A stretch of DNA of 6,116 nucleotides from Burkholderia gladioli (GCA_009914575.1 WNEB01000103.1:1-6116), one strand, 5' to 3'. Numbered from the stretch's first letter, positions 1 to 5,839 are shown. Made by a program: numbers and translations. The notes: a model not told the origin generated them from the letters alone.

Positions 1-51
1 AAGCCCGGCGCAGCGAACCCTTGATGCGGAGAAATCTACGAGCACGCTTGA

Positions 52-96
52 GGGCTCGGGCCAGGCAAAGCCTTGCGCCGCCTGGCCCCCGAGCCC
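52..96. repeat. Imperfect inverted repeat, 15-bp arms
   Basis: The left arm GGGCTCGGGCCAGGC (52-66) pairs with 80-96, which is its reverse complement with two extra C residues in the C run. The loop is 13 nt (67-79). The fold would be very stable in RNA or single-stranded DNA. No T tract follows on either side, so it is not a classical intrinsic terminator. It could belong to a REP-like or insertion-sequence end structure, or shield the 3' end of a transcript arriving from the left. Confidence 0.6.
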
Positions 97-114
97 GTCC
101 GGCGGCGAGGACTT

Positions 115-132
115 CCCCGCCTTGGGGCGGGG
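115..132. repeat. Short GC-rich hairpin
   Basis: CCCCGCC (115-121) and GGCGGGG (126-132) form a perfect 7-bp stem closed by the loop TTGG. It lies 18 bp from the larger inverted repeat at 52-96, giving two stacked hairpins in about 80 bp. There is no T tract on either strand. Function unknown. Confidence 0.5.
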
Positions 133-226
133 CTAGGGGTGGAAAGATACCGTTTTGCGACGTAGGTTTTCGTACCCCGGCGGCCCTTTTCACCCACTCA
201 AATTTCAAGAGAGCCAGAAGAATCAG

Positions 227-242
227 CCGGGCGAGCGCCCGG
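227..242 (-). terminator. Possible terminator of the tsaB-rimI-UDG-DUF1853 operon
   Basis: CCGGGCG and CGCCCGG form a 7-bp palindromic stem around a 2-nt centre (6 bp with a 4-nt loop in practice). It begins 9 nt past the DUF1853 stop codon, reading leftward. The sequence after it on the minus strand, CTGATTCTTCTGG, is only moderately T-rich, so termination efficiency is uncertain. Its position at the end of the operon is the main support. Confidence 0.4.
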
Positions 243-251
243 TGCGAAACG

Positions 252-1196
252 TCAGCGCGCGAGCTGCGCGAACGCGCCGGCGCGTTGCGGCCAGCCGTCG
301 TCGACGATGAAGCCGCGGCGCGTTTCGTGCCAGACGCCCTGCGCGTCCGGCACCAGCGCCGCCACGGCATCGAACAGCGCCGACGCCTCGACCGGTTCCA
401 GCGGATCGCCGGCGTCGAGCCGGCGCGGCGCGAGCCACGCGAGGCGCGGCAACACCGCCCAGCGCGTGCCGGTCGGCTCGCGCGCCACGAGCGCGGGCCA
501 ATCGCCGCGCGTGGCCCAGAAACCTCGCGGATGCGCCGCATCGAGTTCGGTCGGCGCGGCCGGAGCGCGGTCGTCGAGCGCGGCGCCGTCGTCGCGATAG
601 AACAGCCAGCCCTTGACGAACCTGCGCGCCGCCCACGGCCCGGCCTGCCCCGTGAACGCGAACTCCTCGCGCGCACTGAGCGGCAATTGATGATCGACGA
701 GACGCCGGAACTTGAGATCGAAACGGTCGGCCAGGTTCGGGCCGACATAGTCGCGCAGCGCGGCCTCGCCGGCAGTGGCCGCGCACAGATAGCACTTCAC
801 CGCCAGTTCCCAGTGCAGCCGTTCGCCGTCGGGCGCGATCAGCAGGAGGTCGCACTCGCCGAGCGTGCGGCCGCTGACGCGCACCGGCAGGTTCGCGGCG
901 ACCAGCGTCCATGCCGGGCCGTGCGCGGCGAAGAACGCCAGCAGCGTTTCGGCGTAGCGGCCCAGGCGGGTCGGCTGCACGGCCTCGATGGCCCGCCGCA
1001 GCGGCGCCGGCTCGGCATCGAGCGCGGCGAGCCAGGCCAGCACGCGCGCGGCTTCGGCTTCGTCCTGCCACGACCGGGCCAGCGGCGCGGCGGCGGAAGC
1101 CGTCAGCAGATCGGCGCTGTCCAGCAGCCACGCGAGATCGCGTACCGCCGCATCGCGCAGCCCCACCCACGGTGCGGACCGCGCGGCCTGAGTCAT
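252..1196 (-). CDS. DUF1853 family protein, PD-(D/E)XK-nuclease-like
   Basis: This 314-residue protein matches what I know of the DUF1853 family, which has no established function. An acidic residue in a helix (E83, in RYAETLLAFF) is followed by GECDLLLI (113-120) and by HWELAVK (128-134). The spacing E83...D116...E130-x-A-V-K134 is what a PD-(D/E)XK nuclease-fold core would show. A conserved-looking GPN..DR.D.K...L..HQL stretch follows (152-171). No signal peptide or membrane segment is visible, so it is probably cytoplasmic. The start is the ATG at 1194-1196, whose last bases overlap the stop of the upstream glycosylase gene (ATGA), implying translational coupling. Longer readings upstream of this ATG run through the glycosylase gene as Arg-rich nonsense. 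Nuclease activity is an inference from motif spacing. The neighbouring repair gene is compatible with a nucleic-acid role but does not prove it. Confidence 0.8.
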   Translation of the reverse strand: MTQAARSAPWVGLRDAAVRDLAWLLDSADLLTASAAAPLARSWQDEAEAARVLAWLAALDAEPAPLRRAIEAVQPTRLGRYAETLLAFFAAHGPAWTLVAANLPVRVSGRTLGECDLLLIAPDGERLHWELAVKCYLCAATAGEAALRDYVGPNLADRFDLKFRRLVDHQLPLSAREEFAFTGQAGPWAARRFVKGWLFYRDDGAALDDRAPAAPTELDAAHPRGFWATRGDWPALVAREPTGTRWAVLPRLAWLAPRRLDAGDPLEPVEASALFDAVAALVPDAQGVWHETRRGFIVDDGWPQRAGAFAQLAR

Positions 1197-2137
1197 GCGT
1201 CGCCCGTGCGGCCGTCCGGCGCGCCGTTGCCCGCATCGCGATAGGTATCGCGCGCGATACACAGGTCGGCCCAGGATTTGGCCTTGTCCGGCAGGCTGCG
1301 CAGCAGATAGGCCGGATGGTAGGACACGATGACCGGCACGCCTTCGTACTGATGAACGCGCCCGCGCATCGAGGCGATGCTGGCATCGGATTTCAGCAGC
1401 GTCTGCGCGGCGAAGCGGCCCAGCGCGACGATCAGCTTCGGCTTGACCAGCGCGACCTGGCGTTGCAGATACGGCTCGCAACGCGCCACTTCGTCCGGTT
1501 CAGGGTTGCGGTTGCCGGGCGGACGACACTTGATCACGTTGGCGATATAGACGTTCTCGCCGCGCTTGAGCGACAGCGCATGCAGCATGCTGTCGAGCAG
1601 CTTGCCCGCCTGGCCGACGAACGGCTCGCCCTGCTTGTCCTCGTTCTCGCCGGGCGCCTCGCCGATCAGCATCCAGTCGGCCTCGCGATCGCCCACGCCG
1701 AACACCGTCTGCGTGCGCTTCTCGCAGAGACGGCAGCTCTCGCAGGCCGAGACGCGCGATTCGAGTTCGTCCCAGCCGAGATCGGCCACCGGGGAACGCG
1801 CAGCCAGCGCACCGACCGGCGCCTGCGGCTCGAAACCGTGCGGCGGCAGATCGGCAGCGGTGGCGGCATCGAACCAGGCGCCATCGTCGGGCACGGTTTC
1901 GGCTTCGGTCGGCGGCGAAGGCGGCTGCGCGCGGCGCGGCTCCGGCGCGGCCGGCAGCGGCTCGCGCCGTGTCGTGGCCGCGCCCGCTGCCGGCTGCATC
2001 GCCGCTGCGCGCGCGTCGGCGTCCGGCGGCGAATCCGCGGCCACCGCCGGAGCGGAACCGCTCTGCGCCGCGACCACGCGACGCACCCAGCGCGGCCCGA
2101 GGCCCATTTCGTCGAGCGCCGAATCAAGCCAGGTCAT
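1193..2137 (-). CDS. Uracil-DNA glycosylase, family 4 (4Fe-4S)
   Basis: Excises uracil from DNA, the first step of base-excision repair after cytosine deamination. The protein is 314 residues long. Residues 1 to about 120 are Ala/Pro-rich and probably disordered, and the catalytic domain occupies about 121-300. Family 4 motifs are clear: [17 protein letters not shown] (159-175) forms the active-site loop, and YHPAYLLR (273-280) carries the HPA motif with H274. Cluster-ligand candidates are C132/C135/C138 near the start of the domain and C204 and C220, the usual four-cysteine pattern with one spare. GEAPG rather than GLAPG favours family 4 over family 5. I chose the ATG at 2135-2137 because AAGGAGG lies 5 nt upstream of it; the ATG 21 nt further up, at 2156-2158, would add MARKEAR and place that site inside the gene. 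It overlaps the end of rimI by 14 nt and the DUF1853 start by 4 nt. Older annotations call this family phage SPO1 DNA polymerase-related. Confidence 0.93.
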   Translation of the reverse strand: MTWLDSALDEMGLGPRWVRRVVAAQSGSAPAVAADSPPDADARAAAMQPAAGAATTRREPLPAAPEPRRAQPPSPPTEAETVPDDGAWFDAATAADLPPHGFEPQAPVGALAARSPVADLGWDELESRVSACESCRLCEKRTQTVFGVGDREADWMLIGEAPGENEDKQGEPFVGQAGKLLDSMLHALSLKRGENVYIANVIKCRPPGNRNPEPDEVARCEPYLQRQVALVKPKLIVALGRFAAQTLLKSDASIASMRGRVHQYEGVPVIVSYHPAYLLRSLPDKAKSWADLCIARDTYRDAGNGAPDGRTGDA

Positions 2138-2621
2138 GCGCGCCTCCTTGCGGGCCAAGCGTCAGCCTCATCACGATCGCGTCTTCGCGCGTGCGATGCC
2201 GGGCCGGGTAATAGTTCTTGCAGCGGCCGACCGTCTCGAAGCCGAAGCGTTCGTAGAGCCGGATCGCCCGCGGATTGGTGGGCCGCACCTCGAGCAGCAC
2301 GCCGTCGAGCCGCTCGGCGCGCGCGATCCGCACCGCCTCGCGCAGCAGCGCCAACCCGCAGCCGCCGTGTTGCGCGGCGGGCGCGACGCACAGATTGAGC
2401 ATATGCATCTCGTCGACCTCCGGCATCAGCACGCAATAGCCGACCAGCGTGCCGGTCGCGTGCCGCATGCAGACGCCGAAGTAGCCGTTGCGCAGCGAAT
2501 CCTCGAAATTGCCGCGCGACCAGGGGAATTCGTAGGCCGCCTTCTCGATCGTCACCACCTCGTCGAGATCGGCATCGGTCATCGGCGCGAGATAACGGTC
2601 GGTCATCAGCACGCCGCTCAT
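2124..2621 (-). CDS. rimI: Ribosomal protein S18-alanine N-acetyltransferase RimI
   Basis: GNAT-family enzyme that transfers acetyl from acetyl-CoA to the N-terminal alanine of ribosomal protein S18. The product is 165 residues, slightly longer than the roughly 150 typical of the family. Visible landmarks are an N-terminal segment with [18 protein letters not shown] (30-47), the beta strand leading into the acetyl-CoA loop QHGGCG (84-89, matching Q/R-x-x-G-x-G), then LLEVRPTN (109-116) and LYERFGF (122-128), and NYYP (136-139). E111 is the candidate general base, and a Tyr of the 123/137/138 group the general acid, by analogy with characterised RimI. The ATG at 2619-2621 overlaps a TGA in the pattern ATGA, with GAGG about 8 nt upstream. 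That TGA would be the natural stop of tsaB, but it is out of frame with tsaB here. Adjacency to tsaB is common in bacteria and supports the assignment. Confidence 0.93.
   Translation of the reverse strand: MSGVLMTDRYLAPMTDADLDEVVTIEKAAYEFPWSRGNFEDSLRNGYFGVCMRHATGTLVGYCVLMPEVDEMHMLNLCVAPAAQHGGCGLALLREAVRIARAERLDGVLLEVRPTNPRAIRLYERFGFETVGRCKNYYPARHRTREDAIVMRLTLGPQGGAHDLA
2143..2149 (-). promoter_or_regulatory. Strong ribosome binding site for the UDG gene
   Basis: AAGGAGG on the minus strand is 5 nt upstream of the ATG at 2137 and lies within the last codons of rimI. It is the best Shine-Dalgarno match in the operon and settles the glycosylase start as MTWLDS. Such a strong site inside the upstream gene suggests the glycosylase is translated independently as well as by coupling. 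Confidence 0.8.
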
Positions 2622-3384
2622 CGGCTCGCCTCTGCGCCGCGCGCGCGGCGAGCCGCTCGGCCGTGGTTTGCGCGACCTTGTTGCGCACGTATTCGGGCGC
2701 GGCCTGATCGGCCGGCACGGCGCGGCCGGCGCGAAACGCGCGCAGCGCGGCCTGCGCCACCGGCACGGCGTGCGGCAGCGCCGCGCCGTCCACCCGCGCC
2801 GCCTGCGCGGCGGTCGGCAGCCGCTCGCCGAACGCCGCGGCGGCGTTGCCGGCCAGCGTGAACGGCGCGTCGGGCACGGCGAGCGCATCGGGCGCGTCGA
2901 GCGAGGCCGGCTGCAGCGTGCGCCAGTCGCCGGCTGCGGCGTCCCAGGCGTAGTCGGCCCAATAGGCTTCGTCCATGCGCGCATCGAGCGCGGCCAGCAC
3001 GCGCGCGGGCGGCGGCAGGCCGGCGGCGAGCGCATTGAGCCGTGCGTGCTCGGCGCAGGCCAGCAGCGTGCCGACCGGCACCACCGGCAGGTCGCGGCCG
3101 AACGCGAGCCCTTGCGCGACGCCGGTGGCGGTGCGCAGGCCCGTGAACGAACCGGGCCCGGCGCCGAACGCGATCGCGGCGCAATCGGCCAGCGTGAAGC
3201 CGGCTTCGTCGAGCAATTCGCGCACGGCCGGCAGCACGCGCGTGCTGGAGACGGCGCCCGTCTCGTCGTGGCGGAACCAGATGCGGGGGGCGGAAGCGGC
3301 GGTCGCGTCGGCGGGCGCGGCGATCAGGGCGACCGAGCAGAATTCGGTCGACGTATCGATGGCGAGGAGCACTGTTTGCGTCAT
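2618..3384 (-). CDS. tsaB: tRNA t6A37 synthesis protein TsaB, with a probable 3' frameshift
   Basis: TsaB (YeaZ) is the partner of TsaD and TsaE in transferring the threonylcarbamoyl group to A37 of ANN-decoding tRNAs. The ASKHA-type fold is marked by [14 protein letters not shown] (7-20) and by GPGSFTGLR (76-84), the family signature. The Ala-rich second half ends in [22 protein letters not shown], as expected near the TsaB C-terminus. The oddity is the 3' end. The TGA that should close the gene (2618-2620, overlapping the rimI ATG) is out of frame by one base, and the tsaB frame stays open through all of rimI to a stop at 2134-2136, adding an Arg/Asp-rich tail that looks like shadow translation. 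I give the end at the expected TGA; without a frame correction the open frame is 2134-3384. The conserved core appears complete. The start is ATG 3382-3384 rather than 3391-3393, because a TACAAT promoter element overlaps the latter; neither has a Shine-Dalgarno site. Confidence 0.85.
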
Positions 3385-3391
3385 GGGCGAC

Positions 3392-3397
3392 ATTGTA
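3392..3397 (-). promoter_or_regulatory. Candidate -10 element for tsaB
   Basis: On the minus strand TACAAT (5 of 6 matches to TATAAT) ends 7 nt before the ATG at 3384. A start of transcription 6-8 nt downstream would fall at or next to that ATG, giving a leaderless or nearly leaderless mRNA. No convincing -35 hexamer is seen 16-18 nt upstream. The absence of a Shine-Dalgarno site before the start fits a leaderless transcript. Confidence 0.4.
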
Positions 3398-3499
3398 ATG
3401 CGGCGCCCCGCCGGTTCGGGCGTTTCCGGACAGCCGGCCGTCGCGCACGCGCCTTGCGCGGGTTTGGAAGGAACGCTCGACCCGCCGCGCCGCGCCGTT

Positions 3500-3508
3500 T
3501 GCTACCAT
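3500..3508 (+). promoter_or_regulatory. Candidate extended -10 promoter for the acyl-CoA-binding protein gene
   Basis: TGCTACCAT is an extended -10 element (TG-N-TACCAT, with 4 of 6 matches to TATAAT). No good -35 is seen, which is tolerated by extended -10 promoters. Transcription would start near 3515, leaving a 5' leader of about 25 nt that carries GGAG (3530-3533) 6 nt before the ATG at 3540. Confidence 0.4.
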
Positions 3509-3539
3509 CTGCCGACCTGAAAACCCACGGAGACACCGC

Positions 3540-3809
3540 ATGAGCGACATCACCGCCCAGTTCAAGCAAGCCCAGGACGACGTCCAGCAACTGACCGAGC
3601 GCCCCGGCAACATGACGCTGCTGCGCCTTTACGCGCTCTACAATCAAGGCAGCGAAGGCGACGTGCACGGCGACAAGCCCGGCTTCACCGACATCGTCGG
3701 CAAAGACAAGTACGACGCCTGGGCCGCGCTCAAGGGCACCGCGCAGGAACAGGCCCAGCAGCAGTACGTGCAACTCGTCGAAGACCTGAAGAGCGGCGCG
3801 GCGTCGTAA
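3540..3809 (+). CDS. Acyl-CoA-binding protein
   Basis: A small cytosolic carrier (89 residues, the normal length for the family) that binds medium- to long-chain acyl-CoA esters and buffers or delivers them for lipid metabolism. The four-helix ACBP fold is indicated by F8...A11, L27LRLYALYNQGSEGD41, PGFTDIVGKDKYDAW (47-61), LKG (64-66) and YVQLVEDL (76-83). Against bovine ACBP recalled from memory, Y31, K57 and Y76 correspond to the ligand-contacting Y28, K54 and Y73. The Lys normally at position 32 is Asn (N35), and Trp55 is Tyr (Y58). The start is supported by GGAG 6 nt upstream. It is transcribed divergently from tsaB and has its own short promoter region, so it is probably monocistronic, with a strong dyad 13 nt after its stop. 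No functional link to the neighbouring operon is evident. Confidence 0.93.
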   Translation: MSDITAQFKQAQDDVQQLTERPGNMTLLRLYALYNQGSEGDVHGDKPGFTDIVGKDKYDAWAALKGTAQEQAQQQYVQLVEDLKSGAAS

Positions 3810-3822
3810 GCCGCCGTGGTGC

Positions 3823-3853
3823 GACGCCGCTTATGTGTGACATAAGTGGCGTC
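3823..3853. other. 31-bp dyad with perfect 17-bp core: terminator-like hairpin or operator
   Basis: GACGCC-G-CTTATG, loop TGTGA, then CATAAG-T-GGCGTC: a 13-bp stem in which the only mismatch is a G opposite T, which can pair as G-U in the + strand RNA. The core CTTATGT-GTG-ACATAAG is a perfect dyad. It begins 13 nt past the stop of the acyl-CoA-binding protein gene, so it may stabilise or end that mRNA, although no T tract follows on either strand. The AT-rich symmetrical core within GC-rich DNA also resembles an operator, and the GT-N3-AC spacing is of the kind used by GntR-type regulators, about 90 bp before the predicted helicase promoter. Confidence 0.6.
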
Positions 3854-3920
3854 AAACGTAAGCAAACGTGTCGAACCGGCGTGCACCGCGCCGGCATTTC
3901 ACAAAAACGCCATGCAGCAG

Positions 3921-3949
3921 TGGCGCGCCGCAACAAATCCGGCTATACT
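3921..3949 (+). promoter_or_regulatory. Candidate promoter of the DEAD-box helicase gene
   Basis: TATACT (3944-3949) is a 5-of-6 match to the -10 consensus and stands out in GC-rich DNA. The hexamer 17 bp upstream, TGGCGC (3921-3926), is a poor -35. Transcription would start near 3956, about 324 nt before the helicase ATG. A 10-bp perfect palindrome, TGGCCGGCCA (3968-3977), lies just inside the transcribed region and could be a regulatory site or the base of RNA structure. Confidence 0.45.
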
Positions 3950-3955
3950 CGCTCC

Positions 3956-4279
3956 CGCATCACGCACTGGCCGGCCATCTGGCCCCACAGCCTGATGCCT
4001 CGTACGTTTCGCTCCAATCCAGTTTAGAACCTGTCCCCTCCTGCCTCTCTGGGCCCTAGCGGCCATCAAAGTATCAGGCTGGCGGCGTGTTCGGCGATAT
4101 CCGGTTTTCGGACATCCGCCGTGTGCCGCACCCGAAACAGCTTCTAACAGCACCCGTGAGTGAGTCTGCGTTTTCCAGAACGCGGACGTCTGTCACGTTC
4201 CCGATTTGCTCGATGCATTGTCGACTTGGGCATGCACGATTGGCGCCGACGTTTAACCTACCGTGTTTCAAGGATTGAT
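3956..4279 (+). promoter_or_regulatory. Long 5' leader of the helicase mRNA, structured
   Basis: If transcription starts near 3956, the helicase mRNA has a leader of about 320 nt with no recognisable protein. The helicase frame is open back to an ATG at 4160, but the added 40 residues are Arg-rich, have no DEAD-box family character, and that ATG lacks a Shine-Dalgarno site. The leader holds a hairpin at 4096-4116 (GAT-A-TCCG, loop GTTTT, CGGA-C-ATC) and one at 4164-4187 (9 bp, loop TTCCAG). A third pairing, GAACG 4178-4182 with CGTTC 4196-4200, excludes the second. AAGGA (4270-4274) precedes the ATG at 4280 by 5 nt. Long structured leaders with cis control are known for other DEAD-box helicase and cold-shock genes; a regulatory role here is inference. 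Confidence 0.4.
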
Positions 4280-5809
4280 ATGACTTCGAGCCAACCCCAA
4301 AGCCCCATGACCGCGATTGCTGACGAAGCACTCGGCGTGACGACCACCGACGCGCCGGCGCCCGTCGAGGCAGTCGCGCAACCGGTCGTCGACGGCCCGA
4401 CCTTCGAATCGCTCGGGCTGTCGCCGGAGATCGTTTCCGCGCTGCAGGCCGCCGGCTATGTGAAGCCGACGCCTGTTCAGCAGCGTGCGATTCCCGCCGG
4501 CATCGCCGGCCGCGATCTGCTGGTGTCCAGCCCGACCGGTTCGGGCAAGACCGCCGCGTTCATGCTGCCCGCCATCGAGCGCTTCGCGCAGATGCAGAAG
4601 CCCCAGGCCCAACAGCCGCGCGCCCCGCGCGAGCCGCAATCGACCGACCGCCGCCAGCGCCGCCCGCAGCCGGTCGCGCGTCCGGGCCTGCTGGTCCTCA
4701 CGCCCACCCGCGAACTCGCGATGCAGGTCACCACGACCGCCGCGAACTACGGCAAGCACCTGCGCCGCCTGCGCACCGTCAGCATCCTCGGCGGCGTGGC
4801 CTACGGCCAGCAGCTGATGCTGCTCGCGAAGAACCCCGAAATCCTGGTCGCCACGCCGGGCCGCCTGCTCGACCACCTCGAGCGCGGCCGCATCGACCTG
4901 TCCGAACTGAAGATGCTGGTGCTCGACGAAGCCGACCGCATGCTCGACATGGGCTTCATCGACGACATCGAAACGATCGTCGCGGCCACGCCGGCCACGC
5001 GTCAGACGATGCTGTTCTCGGCCACGCTCGACGGCAAGATCGGTTCGCTGACGAGCCGCCTGCTGAAGGATCCGGAACGCATCGAAATCGTCCAGAAGCT
5101 CGCAGCGCGCACCAACATCGCCCAGACCGTCCACTACGTCGACGACCGCGATCACAAGGATCGTCTGCTCGATCACCTGCTGCGCGCCGAGTCGCTCGAC
5201 CAGGCCATCATCTTCACGGCCACCAAGATCGACGCCGACAACCTGGCCGGTCGTCTTGCCGACGCCGGTTTCGAATCGGCCGCGCTGCACGGCGATCTGC
5301 CGCAAGGCGCACGCAACCGCACGATCCGCGCGCTGCGCGAGCGCCGCGTGCGCGTGCTGGTCGCCACCGACGTGGTCGCGCGCGGTATCGACATCCCGGG
5401 CATCACGCACGTGTTCAACTACGACCTGCCGAAGTTCGCCGAAGACTACGTCCACCGCATCGGCCGTACTGGCCGTGCCGACCGTTCGGGCACGGCGGTG
5501 AGCCTCGTGCATCACGCCGAGCAGGGCGTGCTCAAGCGCATCGAGCGCTTCGTGCGTTCGCCGCTGCCGGTCAACGTCGTCGAAGGCTTCGAGCCGCGCA
5601 AGGCGCCCCCGCGCAACGGCGCGCCGGGGGGCCGCGGCCGTCCGGGCAACGGCAATGGCGATGGCGACCGCCGCTTCGGCAGCGGCGGCGGCAAGCCGGA
5701 CGGCAACCGCGAAGGCGGTCGCAGCTACGGCAGCGGCAATCGCGAAGGCGGCTACGGCGGCAACCGTCGCAACGACGGCCCGCGCGGCCCGCGTCGCGGC
5801 ACGGCCTGA
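4280..5809 (+). CDS. DEAD-box ATP-dependent RNA helicase (RhlE-like)
   Basis: A 509-residue RNA helicase that unwinds or remodels RNA duplexes with ATP, acting in the cytoplasm in ribosome assembly or RNA decay. All family motifs are present: Q motif with F42 and GYVKPTPVQ (59-67), I PTGSGKT (85-91), Ia PTRELA (142-147), Ib TPGR (192-195), II DEAD (216-219), III SAT (247-249), IV IFTAT (311-315), V ARGID (367-371) and VI HRIGRTGR (392-399). The N-terminal 40 residues are Ala/Pro/Thr-rich and the FESLGLSP start of the core is RhlE-like. Between motifs I and Ia lies a Gln/Arg/Pro-rich insertion (about 104-135). The tail from about 440 is Gly/Arg/Asn-rich with two NREGG copies, probably a disordered RNA-binding tail. 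The start is set by AAGGA 5 nt before the ATG; a second ATG nine codons in (4307) has no binding site. An insertion sequence begins 25 bp after the stop, so the native terminator is probably displaced. Confidence 0.95.
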   Translation: MTSSQPQSPMTAIADEALGVTTTDAPAPVEAVAQPVVDGPTFESLGLSPEIVSALQAAGYVKPTPVQQRAIPAGIAGRDLLVSSPTGSGKTAAFMLPAIERFAQMQKPQAQQPRAPREPQSTDRRQRRPQPVARPGLLVLTPTRELAMQVTTTAANYGKHLRRLRTVSILGGVAYGQQLMLLAKNPEILVATPGRLLDHLERGRIDLSELKMLVLDEADRMLDMGFIDDIETIVAATPATRQTMLFSATLDGKIGSLTSRLLKDPERIEIVQKLAARTNIAQTVHYVDDRDHKDRLLDHLLRAESLDQAIIFTATKIDADNLAGRLADAGFESAALHGDLPQGARNRTIRALRERRVRVLVATDVVARGIDIPGITHVFNYDLPKFAEDYVHRIGRTGRADRSGTAVSLVHHAEQGVLKRIERFVRSPLPVNVVEGFEPRKAPPRNGAPGGRGRPGNGNGDGDRRFGSGGGKPDGNREGGRSYGSGNREGGYGGNRRNDGPRGPRRGTA

Positions 5810-5839
5810 GCGAACGACCGGGTGAGCCGGCCGCTGATC

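Larger units (their letters stand above)
1..226. other. Left-edge stretch without a recognisable gene
   Basis: No reading frame here gives a protein I recognise. The long frame that opens on the + strand at 21 runs antisense across the DUF1853 gene and is Arg/Pro-rich, as expected of a shadow frame. One + frame ends at a TGA at 22-24 and could be the last codons of a gene lying to the left, but only seven codons are visible. The stretch contains two GC-rich inverted repeats, listed separately, followed by a less GC-rich patch around 140-225. It could be the remains of a mobile element or ordinary intergenic DNA; the sequence alone does not decide. Confidence 0.5.

Noticed and set aside
21..1244. 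Long + strand open frame antisense to the DUF1853 gene
   Set aside because: The product is Arg/Pro-rich with no domain pattern, and the opposite strand encodes a coherent protein. High GC content makes such shadow frames common.
2134..2617. In-frame C-terminal domain of TsaB reaching to 2134
   Set aside because: The extension is the alternative-frame translation of rimI, rich in Arg and Asp, with no fold signature. A frameshift is the simpler explanation.
2636..2655. Programmed -1 ribosomal frameshift joining tsaB to its TGA
   Set aside because: A -1 slip would reach the TGA, but no slippery heptamer of the X-XXY-YYZ type is present.
3854..3940. CRISPR, tRNA or rRNA content in the intergenic regions
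   Set aside because: I saw no regularly spaced direct repeats, no cloverleaf with a conserved T-loop, and no rRNA signature in any gene-free stretch.
4035..4043. Pyrimidine run CCCCTCCTG in the helicase leader as an anti-Shine-Dalgarno element
   Set aside because: It offers only about four contiguous pairs with AAGGA at 4270-4274 over some 230 nt, too weak to claim by eye.
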